64,000 bases of DNA, taken from an uncultured SAR116 cluster alpha proteobacterium. Its GTDB lineage: Bacteria; Pseudomonadota; Alphaproteobacteria; Puniceispirillales; Marisalimonadaceae. Location of the stretch: the NCBI GenBank assembly GCA_902578805.1, contig CACHEH010000002.1:159095-223094 (forward strand). Reading direction: 5' to 3'. Below are positions 7,746-16,461 of this stretch, in pieces. Numbering within the stretch: position 1 is the first letter of the stretch; each line of letters starts with the position of its first letter. Made by a program: the position numbers and the translations under genes. Below the pieces are notes generated by a model. That model was not told the origin of the DNA, did no database searches, and saw only the letters and a list, made by a program, of their open reading frames with translations.

Positions 7746-9569
7746 TTACTTTAATAAATTGTTTATTTCGTCATTTAAAATTTGTAATTCAAGCCATCTA
7801 TTCTCAGATTCATAAATGATTTTTTTAATTTTTGTTATTTCAATAGCTACTCTATCAAAAGTTTGTCTGTCATTTTTAAATAAATCTTTATCATTTAGAA
7901 TACATTCATATTTTTTGAGTTTTTTCTCTAGTTTTGAAATTTTTAAGGGCAGCGTCTCCAAATCATAAGAATCTTTAAAGCTTAATTTTTTTTTGTTAGC
8001 TACTTTTTTTAGTAATATTTTGTTTTTTAGGTTTTTGTTTTTTACATTATTATTTACTACATCTAATTTTGATAGCCCAAATTTCTTATAATAATCTGAG
8101 AAATTTCCTTCATGCTTCACAATTCTATTATTGTTTTCAAATACAAGAAGTTTTTCCACAGTCTTATCTAGAAAAAATCTATCATGACTGATAATTAACA
8201 CAGTGCCGTCATAGTTTTTGATGGTCACTTTTAACAAATTAAGGGTGTCAAAATCTAAGTCGTTAGTGGGCTCGTCTAAAATTAAAAAATTATGTTCATT
8301 TAAAAATAATTTTGCCAGTGATAATCTTACTTTTTCACCACCTGAAAGTGTTGAGTTATTCTGAAAACATTTTTTTTTATCAAATAAAAATTTTTTTAAA
8401 TACGATAAAACATGTATCTTTTCACCCATAAAATCCACATGATCTCCATTTTCAGCAAGTGTACTCCATGGTGTTTTGTTTAGATTTATATTTTGTTTGT
8501 TTTGATCAAAATACTTAACATTTACGTTTTCACCAAATTTTATTTTTCCAGTATTGGGAGAATATATTCCTTGTAAAATTTTAACTAGGGTAGTTTTCCC
8601 TGTACCGTTTGCACCTATGATGCCTATGCGATCATCTCTTCTGATTTTCAAGTTTAAATCTGAAAAAATGTTTTCATTTTTATCATCTTCTTTATAAGAA
8701 AAAGATAAACCGAATGTTTCAACTATATTTAATGCGGAATCATTTGTTTTATTAATGATCATATTTAATGGATTTTTTATTATTTCTTTTGTATTTTCAT
8801 AGTTTTTATAGAGCTTCTCAAAATTTCTTAATCGTCCCATATTTCTTTTTCTTCGCGCTGTTATTCCATCAGTAGACCACTTTTTTTCAGATCTTATTTT
8901 TTGTTTTAATTTATGAGATTTAATTTTTTCAACTTCTATTAATTCATTAATCCATTTTTGAGAGTTTTCATAGGAACCTTCTCGTTTTAAAATTTTTGTT
9001 TTATGTATCCATAAAGTTTTTGTAGATATTTTTTTTAAAAACTCCTGATCGTGGCTGACTATAATTAAAGTTTTTTTCAAAGATAATAGCTTTTTTTCTA
9101 ACCAGTATATTGTTGGTAAGTCGATGTGGTTTGTGGGTTCATCTAATAGTAATAATTCAGACTCACTAATAATTAATCTAGCAATGTAAATTTTACGAAT
9201 TTCACCACCAGATAATTTATTTTTAAGATTAATTTTTTTTAAATTTAATTCTTCAATTACTTCTTTTATTTTGGATAAATTAGGGTGTACGTTGTCTCCA
9301 GACAAAAACTCTAAAAGATTACTAATATTCGGTTCGTGAGGATCTTGTTCGAGATAGTCTATTTTTAAGTTAGGTGCTATCCAAATACTACCTGCGTCAC
9401 ATTCTTCTTTATTTTTTAAGAGGCGTAATAATGAACTTTTACCACATCCATTTTTTCCTACCAAAACAATACGATCAAATTGATGAATTGAAAAATTTAC
9501 ATTGTCTAATAAAACTTTATTAGATTTAGACATTTTAAAGTCTTGAAAAGTAATTAATGCTTTAGGCAT
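7746..9569 (-). CDS. uup: ABC-F family ATPase, Uup type
   Basis: Soluble protein with two ABC ATPase domains and no membrane segments; ABC-F proteins act on the ribosome, and Uup is linked to ribosome assembly/rescue and precise excision. 607 residues. First domain: Walker A GKNGCGKSS (38-46), signature LSGGE (119-123), Walker B LLLLDEPTN. Second domain: Walker A GANGTGKTT, signature LSGGE, Walker B FLILDEPTND. An interdomain linker rich in Lys/Arg follows the first domain, and the last 80 residues look coiled coil, as in the Uup C-terminal domain, which distinguishes it from EttA. It overlaps djlA by 8 bp. Subfamily assignment is good, not certain. Confidence 0.88.
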   Translation of the reverse strand: MPKALITFQDFKMSKSNKVLLDNVNFSIHQFDRIVLVGKNGCGKSSLLRLLKNKEECDAGSIWIAPNLKIDYLEQDPHEPNISNLLEFLSGDNVHPNLSKIKEVIEELNLKKINLKNKLSGGEIRKIYIARLIISESELLLLDEPTNHIDLPTIYWLEKKLLSLKKTLIIVSHDQEFLKKISTKTLWIHKTKILKREGSYENSQKWINELIEVEKIKSHKLKQKIRSEKKWSTDGITARRKRNMGRLRNFEKLYKNYENTKEIIKNPLNMIINKTNDSALNIVETFGLSFSYKEDDKNENIFSDLNLKIRRDDRIGIIGANGTGKTTLVKILQGIYSPNTGKIKFGENVNVKYFDQNKQNINLNKTPWSTLAENGDHVDFMGEKIHVLSYLKKFLFDKKKCFQNNSTLSGGEKVRLSLAKLFLNEHNFLILDEPTNDLDFDTLNLLKVTIKNYDGTVLIISHDRFFLDKTVEKLLVFENNNRIVKHEGNFSDYYKKFGLSKLDVVNNNVKNKNLKNKILLKKVANKKKLSFKDSYDLETLPLKISKLEKKLKKYECILNDKDLFKNDRQTFDRVAIEITKIKKIIYESENRWLELQILNDEINNLLK

Positions 9570-10296
9570 TTAAATCATACTTTTCATTTTTAATTAAATC
9601 CCATGCATTATTTATTTCTTTTAGTCTATAAGTGTTATTTTCTAATATATCTAGGGGTATCCCTTGAGAAACTAATCTGTCGGGATGATGTTTTATTGCA
9701 AGTTTTTTCCACTTTTGTTTGATTTTTTCTAATGGAGTGTCTCTTGTAACACCCAGCGTTTGGTATGGATCTATATACTTCTCTAGTTTAGAAGAACAAA
9801 TTCTTTCAAAATCTTGGTCTGAAAAACCAAAAATATTACTAACTTCTTTCAAATATATTTTTTCAAGATTCGTTATTTTTCCATCTGCTTTTGCTATAAT
9901 TACCAGCAAATTAAGAAGCTCTTCTAATACAGAAGAATTATTTTCTAATAGATTAGATATTTGTCTAGCGTAAACTTCAAAACCATCCGTTGTTTTTTTT
10001 GCTTGATCCCAAAGTCTTGCAACATTTTTAATTTCTCTATGTGGGACGTTAATTTTTTTTTTAAAGGCTTTTATTTCACTTTTAGTAACTTTACCATCAG
10101 CTTTAGCCATTTTAGCCGAAAGAACAATTACTCCAATGGTAAAACCAATTTGTTTTAATGCAATGTCCTTTGGGAGTTTTTGTTTTATTTTAAACTTATC
10201 AAAAGCATGTCCTGCCGCCCCACCGAGTAGCGCACCTATTGGGCCTCCAAACGCAAATCCAGTTGTACCACCAATAATTTTACCCCAAATGGTCAT
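9562..10296 (-). CDS. djlA: DjlA-like J-domain protein with TerB domain
   Basis: Membrane-anchored Hsp40 that should stimulate DnaK at the inner membrane. 244 residues. The N-terminus is a Gly/Ala-rich hydrophobic segment (about 5-31, glycine zipper pattern). A TerB-like helical domain follows (about 45-165, with two similar ADGKVTKSE / ADGKITNLE acidic turns). A C-terminal J domain (about 180-240) contains the essential HPD tripeptide in KHHPDRLVSQG. Length and domain order match DjlA. The stop overlaps the start of the ABC-F gene, so the two are probably co-transcribed; tusA-like transcription diverges upstream. Confidence 0.88.
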   Translation of the reverse strand: MTIWGKIIGGTTGFAFGGPIGALLGGAAGHAFDKFKIKQKLPKDIALKQIGFTIGVIVLSAKMAKADGKVTKSEIKAFKKKINVPHREIKNVARLWDQAKKTTDGFEVYARQISNLLENNSSVLEELLNLLVIIAKADGKITNLEKIYLKEVSNIFGFSDQDFERICSSKLEKYIDPYQTLGVTRDTPLEKIKQKWKKLAIKHHPDRLVSQGIPLDILENNTYRLKEINNAWDLIKNEKYDLNA

Positions 10297-10342
10297 AATT
10301 TATCTATTACAATTAAGATTCACTACGTTCAAGAAAATTAAA

Positions 10343-10370
10343 TTGGATTAGGTTAAAATTTATGTATAAC
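10343..10370 (+). promoter_or_regulatory. Candidate sigma70 promoter for the TusA-plsC operon
   Basis: TTGGAT (10343-10348) and TATAAC (10365-10370) with a 16-bp spacer, in the divergent gap between djlA and the TusA-like gene; the -10 lies 37 bases before the ATG at 10408. Four of six and five of six consensus matches. Confidence 0.45.
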
Positions 10371-10407
10371 ATATTTTTAAATAAGTGTTATTAGGGAATT
10401 ATTTTTG

Positions 10408-10632
10408 ATGGAAGAACATGATTTTACAGGATTAAAATGTCCTCTTCCTGTTTTGAAGGCAAAAAGAGTATTAAAGAATTTGGCTAATGGAAAGAAGATT
10501 GTTTTTATATCAGATGATCCAGCAAGCCCTCTAGACTTTACTCATTTTTCAGAAAATGAAGGTTATGAAATTTCAATTAAAAGTACAACAAAAGGTATTC
10601 ATTATTTTACTATTTATAAGTATGAAACTTAG
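10408..10632 (+). CDS. TusA/SirA-like sulfur-carrier family protein
   Basis: 74 residues with the family CPxP motif (CPLPVLKAK, Cys at about residue 10) at the N-terminal end of a two-layer alpha/beta fold. In TusA the Cys carries persulfide sulfur for tRNA 2-thiolation; other members (YeeD, YedF types) supply sulfur elsewhere or are uncharacterised. The ATG at 10408 follows an AGGGA at a long spacing; a TTG one codon earlier is possible. The gene starts a plus-strand run TusA-plsC-DUF2237-62 aa protein. Family is clear; which sulfur pathway it serves cannot be told. Confidence 0.8.
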   Translation: MEEHDFTGLKCPLPVLKAKRVLKNLANGKKIVFISDDPASPLDFTHFSENEGYEISIKSTTKGIHYFTIYKYET

Positions 10633-10651
10633 AATACTGGGAAAATAGGGG

Positions 10652-11389
10652 ATGATATTTTTAAGATCTCTTTTATTTAATATTCAATTCTATTTAGGCA
10701 CGAGTATACTGGTAACCATTTGTCTACCATCTCTTTTATTTCCAAGAGAAGTGGTGATCTTTGTAAATAAAATTTGGTGTTCCATAATGACTAAAGGAAT
10801 GAAATGGTGGCTTAGTACTGAAATAAAAATTATTGGAGAAATTCCTTCCAAAAATAGAGTTGTCATTTATGCAATTAAACATCAGTCTGCTTGGGAAACT
10901 GTTTTTTGTACTGATCTATTTTCAATGCCATCAATTATATTAAAGAAAGCGTTAATATTTTTACCAGTGATTGGATTATATTTCTTAAAAGCAGGGGCTA
11001 TTCCTATATCAAGGGACCAAGGTTTAAATGCACTTAGAAGCATGGGTAGAAATGCACAAAAAGCAGTTAAAGAAAATAAATCAATGATGATTTTTCCTCA
11101 AGGCACCAGGGTAAATCCAGGTATTTCTTCAAAAGAGAAACCTTATCTACCAGGAGTATTTTTCTTATATTCTCAAGCAAAAGTACCTGTAATTCCTGTA
11201 GCTCACAATGCAGGATTATTATGGCCTAAAAATAGTTTTTTAAAATATCCTAATAGACTAAGATCAAAATCTGTTACTATTCAAATTCTTCCTGAAATTC
11301 AACCAGGTTTATCAAAGAAAGAATTTTTGACAAAATTAGAAAATATTATGGAAACTGCTTCAAACAGACTAATAAAGTTGGAGAAATAG
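10652..11389 (+). CDS. plsC: PlsC-type 1-acyl-sn-glycerol-3-phosphate acyltransferase
   Basis: Membrane-associated enzyme making phosphatidic acid from lysophosphatidic acid. 245 residues. An N-terminal hydrophobic segment (about 5-32) precedes the acyltransferase motifs: HQSAWE (His77-X4-Glu82, a HX4E variant of the usual HX4D), the GAIPISRD substrate-binding block (about 115-122) and FPQGTR (148-153; commonly FPEGTR). A second hydrophobic stretch follows the first motif. The ATG directly follows a GGGG run. The stop is immediately followed by the ATG of the DUF2237 gene. The HX4E/PQGTR variant pattern is common in alphaproteobacterial PlsC-like proteins. Confidence 0.88.
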   Translation: MIFLRSLLFNIQFYLGTSILVTICLPSLLFPREVVIFVNKIWCSIMTKGMKWWLSTEIKIIGEIPSKNRVVIYAIKHQSAWETVFCTDLFSMPSIILKKALIFLPVIGLYFLKAGAIPISRDQGLNALRSMGRNAQKAVKENKSMMIFPQGTRVNPGISSKEKPYLPGVFFLYSQAKVPVIPVAHNAGLLWPKNSFLKYPNRLRSKSVTIQILPEIQPGLSKKEFLTKLENIMETASNRLIKLEK

Positions 11390-11794
11390 ATGGATGGTTC
11401 TTATAAAAAAGATAGAAACAATAAACAACTCAATGTTCTCGGTGGGGGCCTTGCACCATGTATATCTTTGAAAGATAAAAATGAAATTATAACGGGATTT
11501 TATCGAGATAATTGTTGTAATACTGGTCTGGATGACTTTGGTTTGCACACTGTTTGTTGTGTAATGACAAAATCTTTTTTAACATTTTCAAAATCAGTTG
11601 GAAATGACTTAACAACTCCAATACCCGAATATAATTTTAGCGGTCTAAAAGAGGGAGACCATTGGTGTCTTTGTGCTTCAAGATGGCAGGAGGCGTTTGA
11701 GGCTGGTGTGGCTCCTAAAGTAATTTTAAAATCAACTAATATTGCAACACTTTCAGTAGTAAAATTAGAGGATTTAAAACAATATTCTAGATAA
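11390..11794 (+). CDS. DUF2237 family protein
   Basis: 134 residues, matching the conserved DUF2237 layout: TGFYRDNCCNTGLDDFGLH, CCVMT..FL.FSK..GNDL.TP, then GLK.GD.WCLCA.RW.EA...G.AP. Cysteines and histidine are conserved, and the block resembles small metal-binding or redox proteins. No function is established for the family. It begins at the base after the plsC stop, so it is translationally linked to it. No signal peptide or membrane segment. Family call is confident from pattern; function unknown. Confidence 0.8.
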   Translation: MDGSYKKDRNNKQLNVLGGGLAPCISLKDKNEIITGFYRDNCCNTGLDDFGLHTVCCVMTKSFLTFSKSVGNDLTTPIPEYNFSGLKEGDHWCLCASRWQEAFEAGVAPKVILKSTNIATLSVVKLEDLKQYSR

Positions 11795-11810
11795 TTCAAG
11801 GAGATCAATA

Positions 11811-11999
11811 ATGCATTTAGATCAAAAAGTGATAGTTACTTGTACAGATAATGATACTAGAAGCAATGGTAAAATCATTAGAATTTTTCCAAATGGGATA
11901 GATATAGAAGTCTCCGATACAATTATTAAGCTAAAAAAAACAAAGCCTAATTTATATGTTGGATCAATGGCTGGATTAGAATTTATTGTAAAAACTTAA
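11811..11999 (+). CDS. Small conserved-looking protein, 62 aa, unknown function
   Basis: Not recognised as a named family. A strong AAGGAG lies eight bases before the ATG, and codon use looks like neighbouring genes, so it is probably real. The sequence is mostly beta-strand-like: KVIVTCTDND, then GKIIRIFPNGIDIEV, then KLKKTKPNLYVGSMAGLEFIV, suggestive of a small OB- or SH3-like barrel, an inference from strand pattern only. No signal peptide. It ends the TusA-plsC-DUF2237 run, 16 bases after the DUF2237 stop, facing the bactofilin gene 8 bp away. Confidence 0.65.
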   Translation: MHLDQKVIVTCTDNDTRSNGKIIRIFPNGIDIEVSDTIIKLKKTKPNLYVGSMAGLEFIVKT

Positions 12000-12007
12000 T
12001 TTTACTA

Positions 12008-12415
12008 CTAATTAATTTTAGGCAGTATTTCTACAACCTTATCTTGTTTGTTTTCTATTTGTTTCATACCAGCAACGTTAATAATACCGCCTTCAAATAC
12101 AGCAATTTGCTTGTAGAGAATATCACCAGATAGAACACCATTTTCCATTATTACAATGCTTTCAGAATTTATCTTGCCATTAACATTTCCACTTACAATT
12201 AACTCTGATGATTTGAGTGTACCCTCAACCACACCCTTTTCATCAACTATTATTTGATCAGCTGAAAGTTCACCAATAAACTTATTTCTTATTAAGATTG
12301 ATCCTGAGGTCTTGTATTTCCCTTCAAAAACTCCATCACCATCTAATTGAGAGCAAGTTTCTAAATTCTTAACCTTATCTTTTAAAGGGGAAGAAATTCT
12401 ACTAATTTTGATCAT
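12008..12415 (-). CDS. Bactofilin (polymer-forming cytoskeletal protein)
   Basis: 135 residues with the central bactofilin (DUF583) beta-helix of about 100 residues, made of short repeating hydrophobic strands with Gly turns (for example GSILIRNKFIGELSADQIIVDEKG, GTLKSSELIVSGNVNGK), flanked by disordered tails. Bactofilins assemble nucleotide-independent filaments that scaffold wall or stalk enzymes at the inner face of the membrane. The ATG at 12415 has AAGGAG six bases upstream. It is a lone gene without the M23 peptidase often found next to bactofilins, so its partner is not shown here. Confidence 0.87.
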   Translation of the reverse strand: MIKISRISSPLKDKVKNLETCSQLDGDGVFEGKYKTSGSILIRNKFIGELSADQIIVDEKGVVEGTLKSSELIVSGNVNGKINSESIVIMENGVLSGDILYKQIAVFEGGIINVAGMKQIENKQDKVVEILPKIN

Positions 12416-12484
12416 GATTTACTCCTTGGTGTGATAAATTATTCCCTTTAACTAAAGTGATCAGCAATAAAAAAATATAACCAA

Positions 12485-12513
12485 TTGAAAAATATATATA
12501 TTTAGCATAGATT
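12485..12513 (+). promoter_or_regulatory. Weak candidate promoter for nudC
   Basis: TTGAAA (12485-12490), 17-bp spacer, TAGATT (12508-12513) in the 180-bp divergent gap between bactofilin and nudC. The -10 is poor (four of six) and the region is so AT-rich that chance matches are likely. Confidence 0.3.
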
Positions 12514-12595
12514 TTGATGCTTAATTAATAAATTTTTTTAAAGAAGAGAATCAGTTTCTATAAATAATAAAAAAGCAATACTTGAGGTACAAAAC

Positions 12596-13525
12596 ATGAT
12601 CCAACCCTTTTATGCTAGCTCTGCAATAAATCGCCACGGAAACTATAGAAATAATAAAACTTTATTGAATAAAATAATTATTGAAAAAGATACTAAATTT
12701 ATCCCGTTCTATAACGGTAAAAATCTATTTTTAGAAATTAATAAAAACATAACGCCTGTTATTTTTAATAAAATTCAACTTGATGAATTTTTCCCAAATG
12801 GAATAGAAGATACAATTTTTTTAGGCGTAGCACATACCTTAAATTATATGGGTGTAGACCTAAGTCTACCTAATCAAAAGTTTGAATGTTGGCTAAAAGA
12901 AAATCAAATCATTATTGATGATTTAAGAAAATATGGTCCAATTATAAATGATATAGAGGCATCATTCCTAGCTCTTTCTAATGGAATGTTTTTTTGGCAA
13001 AATACTCATAAATTCTGTGGTTCATGCGGTTTTCAAAACTTTTCAACAGAGGGAGGTTTTGTGATGAAATGTTCTAATGATAAATGTGGTAAAAGTCATT
13101 TTCCAAGAACCGATCCGGCGATAATTACACTTATTTCTTTTCAAGATAAAGTTCTACTAGGAAGGTCTCCTAGATTTCCTGATGCTATGTATAGTACATT
13201 AGCTGGTTTTGTAGAACCTGGTGAAAGTCTTGAGCAGGCACTTGAAAGAGAGGTTTTTGAAGAGGTAGGAGTAAAAGTAAAGAATATTAAATATTTTAAT
13301 TCACAACCTTGGCCTTTTCCTGCATCTTTAATGCTTGGTTTTTTTGCGGAGGCGGTAAACAAAGAAATGACAATTGACTATAACGAAATCGAAGATGCTC
13401 ATTGGTTTTCAATTAATGAATTAAAGTCTTTGGAACATCCATTCATTAGTGGAGGTTTCAAATTACCAAGAGTGGACTCAATCGCGCGCAGATTAGTTGA
13501 CACATGGATCAACAGATTTAACTAA
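12596..13525 (+). CDS. nudC: NudC, NAD(H) pyrophosphatase / RNA deNADding hydrolase
   Basis: Cleaves NADH to NMNH and AMP, and removes NAD caps from RNA 5' ends. 309 residues. A zinc ribbon with four cysteines (about 141, 144, 159, 164) is followed by the Nudix box starting GFVEPGES (about 204-226, with REVFEEVGV containing the metal-binding glutamates). Then comes the SQPWPFPAS motif (236-244) that identifies NADH-specific NudC among Nudix hydrolases. All expected motifs are intact. Transcribed away from bactofilin; the OYE-family gene follows 18 bp downstream, so the two may form an operon. Confidence 0.93.
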   Translation: MIQPFYASSAINRHGNYRNNKTLLNKIIIEKDTKFIPFYNGKNLFLEINKNITPVIFNKIQLDEFFPNGIEDTIFLGVAHTLNYMGVDLSLPNQKFECWLKENQIIIDDLRKYGPIINDIEASFLALSNGMFFWQNTHKFCGSCGFQNFSTEGGFVMKCSNDKCGKSHFPRTDPAIITLISFQDKVLLGRSPRFPDAMYSTLAGFVEPGESLEQALEREVFEEVGVKVKNIKYFNSQPWPFPASLMLGFFAEAVNKEMTIDYNEIEDAHWFSINELKSLEHPFISGGFKLPRVDSIARRLVDTWINRFN

Positions 13526-13543
13526 ATTTTTACAATTACAATC

Positions 13544-14608
13544 ATGATTTTTTCTCCAATTAAAATAGGTAGTCTAGATGTTTCAAACAGAATTGTTGTT
13601 GCGCCCATGTGTCAATATTCTGCGAATAATGGTGTAATGACCGATTGGCACACTCAGCATCTCATGCAATTAGGTTATTCTGCAGCAGGTTTAGTAATGG
13701 TTGAAGCAACTGCAGTGGAGGAGGTTGGAAGAATTACTCATAACTGTGTAGGAATATATAATGAAAAATGCATCCAATCTCTAAAAAAAAATATTCAATT
13801 AGCAAAATCAGTTGCTCCCAATCAATCATGTTTTGGAATTCAATTAGCACATGCTGGTAGAAAAGCTTCTACTCAAAGACCTTGGGAGGGAAGAAGTTCT
13901 CTTACAAAAGATGAAAATCCTTGGAAAACTATATGTCCATCACCAATACCTTTTCAAGAAACTTGGCATGTTCCTCAAGAAATGAAATTATCAGATATAG
14001 AAAGGGTTAAAAAAAAATTTATTTCTGCTTCACTAAAGGCTGTTGAAATTGGATTTGATTTAATAGAAATTCATGGAACACACGGTTACTTACTTCATCA
14101 GTTTTTATCTCCAATTTCAAATAAACGTAAAGATAAATACGGAGGTAACTTAGAAAATAGAATGAGATTTCCACTTGAAATTTTTTCTTCAATCAAAGAT
14201 TGCCTTCCTAAAGATTTTCCTCTTGGTATGAGAATTACTGGTACAGAATGGGAAAATAATGGGATTGATGAAAATGAAGCTACTATGTTCGTGAAAGAAT
14301 TAGAAAAAATTGGATGCCATTATGTTTGTGTCTCTAGTGGAGGAAATACACCTAGTCCAAAAATACCTACAGGACCTCATTATCAAGTTCATCTTGCAAA
14401 TAAGATAAAAAAACATACTAAGATGGTTGTTAGAACAGTTGGAATGATTACAGATCCCATTAAAGCTAATAATATTATTATCAATCAAGATGCTGATATG
14501 GTAGCCATGGCTAGAGCTTTTTTATCTAATCCAAGGTGGGTATGGGATGCAGCTAAGGTTCTTAATCATAATATAGAAGTTCCTCCACAATATGCTAGAA
14601 GGATATAA
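13544..14608 (+). CDS. NADH:flavin oxidoreductase, old yellow enzyme family (YqjM/NamA-like)
   Basis: FMN-dependent TIM-barrel ene-reductase. 354 residues. N-terminal NRIVVAPMCQYSA and DWHTQHL blocks match the YqjM/NamA ('thermophilic-like') branch, where the Cys in PMCQYS tunes the flavin potential. The substrate-binding pair IHGTHGYLLHQFLSP, GGNLENRMRF and the C-terminal phosphate-binding RTVGMI and DMVAMARAFLSNPRW regions are all present. These enzymes reduce activated C=C bonds of enones and some nitro compounds; the natural substrate is not predictable. It lies just after nudC and converges on the K+ channel gene 6 bp away. Confidence 0.9.
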   Translation: MIFSPIKIGSLDVSNRIVVAPMCQYSANNGVMTDWHTQHLMQLGYSAAGLVMVEATAVEEVGRITHNCVGIYNEKCIQSLKKNIQLAKSVAPNQSCFGIQLAHAGRKASTQRPWEGRSSLTKDENPWKTICPSPIPFQETWHVPQEMKLSDIERVKKKFISASLKAVEIGFDLIEIHGTHGYLLHQFLSPISNKRKDKYGGNLENRMRFPLEIFSSIKDCLPKDFPLGMRITGTEWENNGIDENEATMFVKELEKIGCHYVCVSSGGNTPSPKIPTGPHYQVHLANKIKKHTKMVVRTVGMITDPIKANNIIINQDADMVAMARAFLSNPRWVWDAAKVLNHNIEVPPQYARRI

Positions 14609-14614
14609 CTAATA

Positions 14615-15523
14615 TTATTTTTTTTTGTCAGTTAGAATGTCAACAAGGGATTTTGAATGCTCAGGAGAAAGGTTAAGTTCTTTTCTTAATTTTTCAATTT
14701 TTTTTGCCTCATCATCACTTATAACTCCATCACTTAGAGCCTCATTTATTTCAGCTTCTAAAATAGCGGCTCTTTGCGCCCTTTGATTTGCAAAAGCAGA
14801 AGCAACTATACCTGTTAAAAGTGCGACTGTGCATACTCCCATTATAGCTGTGAAAGCTCCTATAACTTTGCCTAAAGGTGTAACAGGTGATACATCACCA
14901 TATCCAACTGTTGTAAGAGTAATTAAACCCCACCACATCGTTTCTGGTATTGAACTAAATTTTTCTGGTTGGCTCTCATTTTCAGCAATATACATCAAAG
15001 AACTAGATAAAAATAATGCAATAATCATAAGGTATAATGCAGCACTAAAGGATCTCCAATCAGCCTTTATGGCAGAAAAAAAATCTTCAATGGCTGAACT
15101 GTAATTGGATATTTTTAATAATCTTAATAATCTCAAAACTCTAAGCCATCTTAAATCTAAACCACCAAAAAAATAGGGAAGAATTGATGGAATAACTGCT
15201 AAAAAGTCAACAAGACCTGTAAAACTAAAAATATATTTTAAACGTTTTACAAAACCAGAAGAATTACCAAGATCTTGCCTTGCAGGGGCAGACCAAACTC
15301 TTAAAAGGTACTCTATACTAAAAATAACAACTGAAAAAATCTCAAATGCATAAAAAGTATCTTTGTAAGATTCACCAATATCTTTTACAGACTCTAAACA
15401 TACCGCGGTAACATTTAGAAGAATTAATATGAATAAAATCATATCAACATACTGACTTGGCTTATCAGATAAATTACCTTTAGATAAGAGTTCGTTGGTT
15501 CTTTTTTGAATTCTTAAATACAT
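14615..15523 (-). CDS. Voltage-gated potassium channel, six-transmembrane
   Basis: 302 residues with six predicted membrane helices and a pore loop. The S4 segment has regularly spaced arginines (RWLRVLRLLRLLK, about 125-137), the mark of a voltage sensor. The selectivity filter TTVGYGD lies at about 204-210 between S5 and S6. After S6 (about 217-245) comes a cytoplasmic tail with QRAQRAA and an acidic helical segment (SDGVISDDEAKKIEKL) resembling a SHOCT-type or coiled-coil tetramerisation tail. Resembles KvAP/Kch-type bacterial channels. No ligand-binding domain seen. Presumably controls membrane potential and K+ flux; monocistronic. Confidence 0.9.
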   Translation of the reverse strand: MYLRIQKRTNELLSKGNLSDKPSQYVDMILFILILLNVTAVCLESVKDIGESYKDTFYAFEIFSVVIFSIEYLLRVWSAPARQDLGNSSGFVKRLKYIFSFTGLVDFLAVIPSILPYFFGGLDLRWLRVLRLLRLLKISNYSSAIEDFFSAIKADWRSFSAALYLMIIALFLSSSLMYIAENESQPEKFSSIPETMWWGLITLTTVGYGDVSPVTPLGKVIGAFTAIMGVCTVALLTGIVASAFANQRAQRAAILEAEINEALSDGVISDDEAKKIEKLRKELNLSPEHSKSLVDILTDKKK

Positions 15524-15592
15524 GATTACGCCTAGTAATTAAAAATAATTATTAAAACTTAACTTATATTTAAATCTAATACAGCAATTTAT

Positions 15593-16387
15593 TTATGGAG
15601 TTGCTGCAGTGAGACCACCATCAACTATTATTTCTGTTCCTGTAATATATTTAGCTTCGTCAGAGCATAAAAATAACACAGCATAAGCTACATCCCAAGA
15701 TTCTCCCATTTTTCCCATTGGGACTTGATCATGTCTTCGTTTCACAAATCCTGTATAATCACCATCAGCATATTTGTTTGCTAACCTCTCAACTAAAGGA
15801 GTGTGCATTAAACCTGGAACCACACAATTGAGCCGAATATTCTTTTTTGCTTCAATTACAGCTGTTGTTTTTGTCATTTGTATAAGAGCGGCTTTTGAAG
15901 CACTATAACCTACTTGTGGTTTTCCAACATACCTTAAACCCGCAACAGATGATATATTTACGATGGATCCACCTGAATTTTTTTTCATAATTGGGATTAC
16001 AAATTTAATACAAAAATAAGCTGTATCTAAATTCAAAGTAAATTGTTTTTGCCATGTAGGACTGTCAATTTCTACTGGTCCTCCAGGTTCAGATTGACCA
16101 ACAACATTGACTAAAATATCTATTTTTTTATGTTTTCTTTCTATTATCTCAAAAATTTTTTTTACATCATTCTCATTGGTCATATTTACCTTATAAAATG
16201 TAAAATCGTTACCTTCTTCTTTAATAAAATTAGCAGTGTTTTTACCTGCTTCTTCATTTATATCAGTACCAAAAACTTTTGCACCCTGACGCGCTAGAAG
16301 TGTTGAAATTGCGCGGCCATTGCCAAAACCTCTGCCAATAGAGCCACATCCGGAAACTACTGCAATTTTATTATTTAGATTAAGCAT
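15593..16387 (-). CDS. Short-chain dehydrogenase/reductase (classical SDR)
   Basis: 264 residues, Rossmann-fold oxidoreductase. The NAD(P)-binding glycine motif is slightly unusual (VSGCGSIGRGFGNGRAIS, about 10-27). An Asp at the end of strand 2 (GTDIN) favours NAD. The NVVG motif replaces the usual NNAG. The catalytic Ser sits in NISSVAG and the Tyr-Lys pair in GYSASK. The C-terminal GTEIIVDGGLTA is typical of the FabG-like branch. Substrate unknown. Isolated gene between the channel and the divergent nitroreductase. Confidence 0.87.
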   Translation of the reverse strand: MLNLNNKIAVVSGCGSIGRGFGNGRAISTLLARQGAKVFGTDINEEAGKNTANFIKEEGNDFTFYKVNMTNENDVKKIFEIIERKHKKIDILVNVVGQSEPGGPVEIDSPTWQKQFTLNLDTAYFCIKFVIPIMKKNSGGSIVNISSVAGLRYVGKPQVGYSASKAALIQMTKTTAVIEAKKNIRLNCVVPGLMHTPLVERLANKYADGDYTGFVKRRHDQVPMGKMGESWDVAYAVLFLCSDEAKYITGTEIIVDGGLTAATP

Positions 16388-16461
16388 TAGATAAACCTCT
16401 AGCAGTTTTATATAATAGTATTAACATAAGGCATTTAATTTACAAGAAAGTATAAATCGTA

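Noticed and set aside
7420..7815. Plus-strand open frame across the gap after mraZ
   Set aside because: It is antisense to rnpB, whose conserved blocks and P1 pairing explain the sequence.
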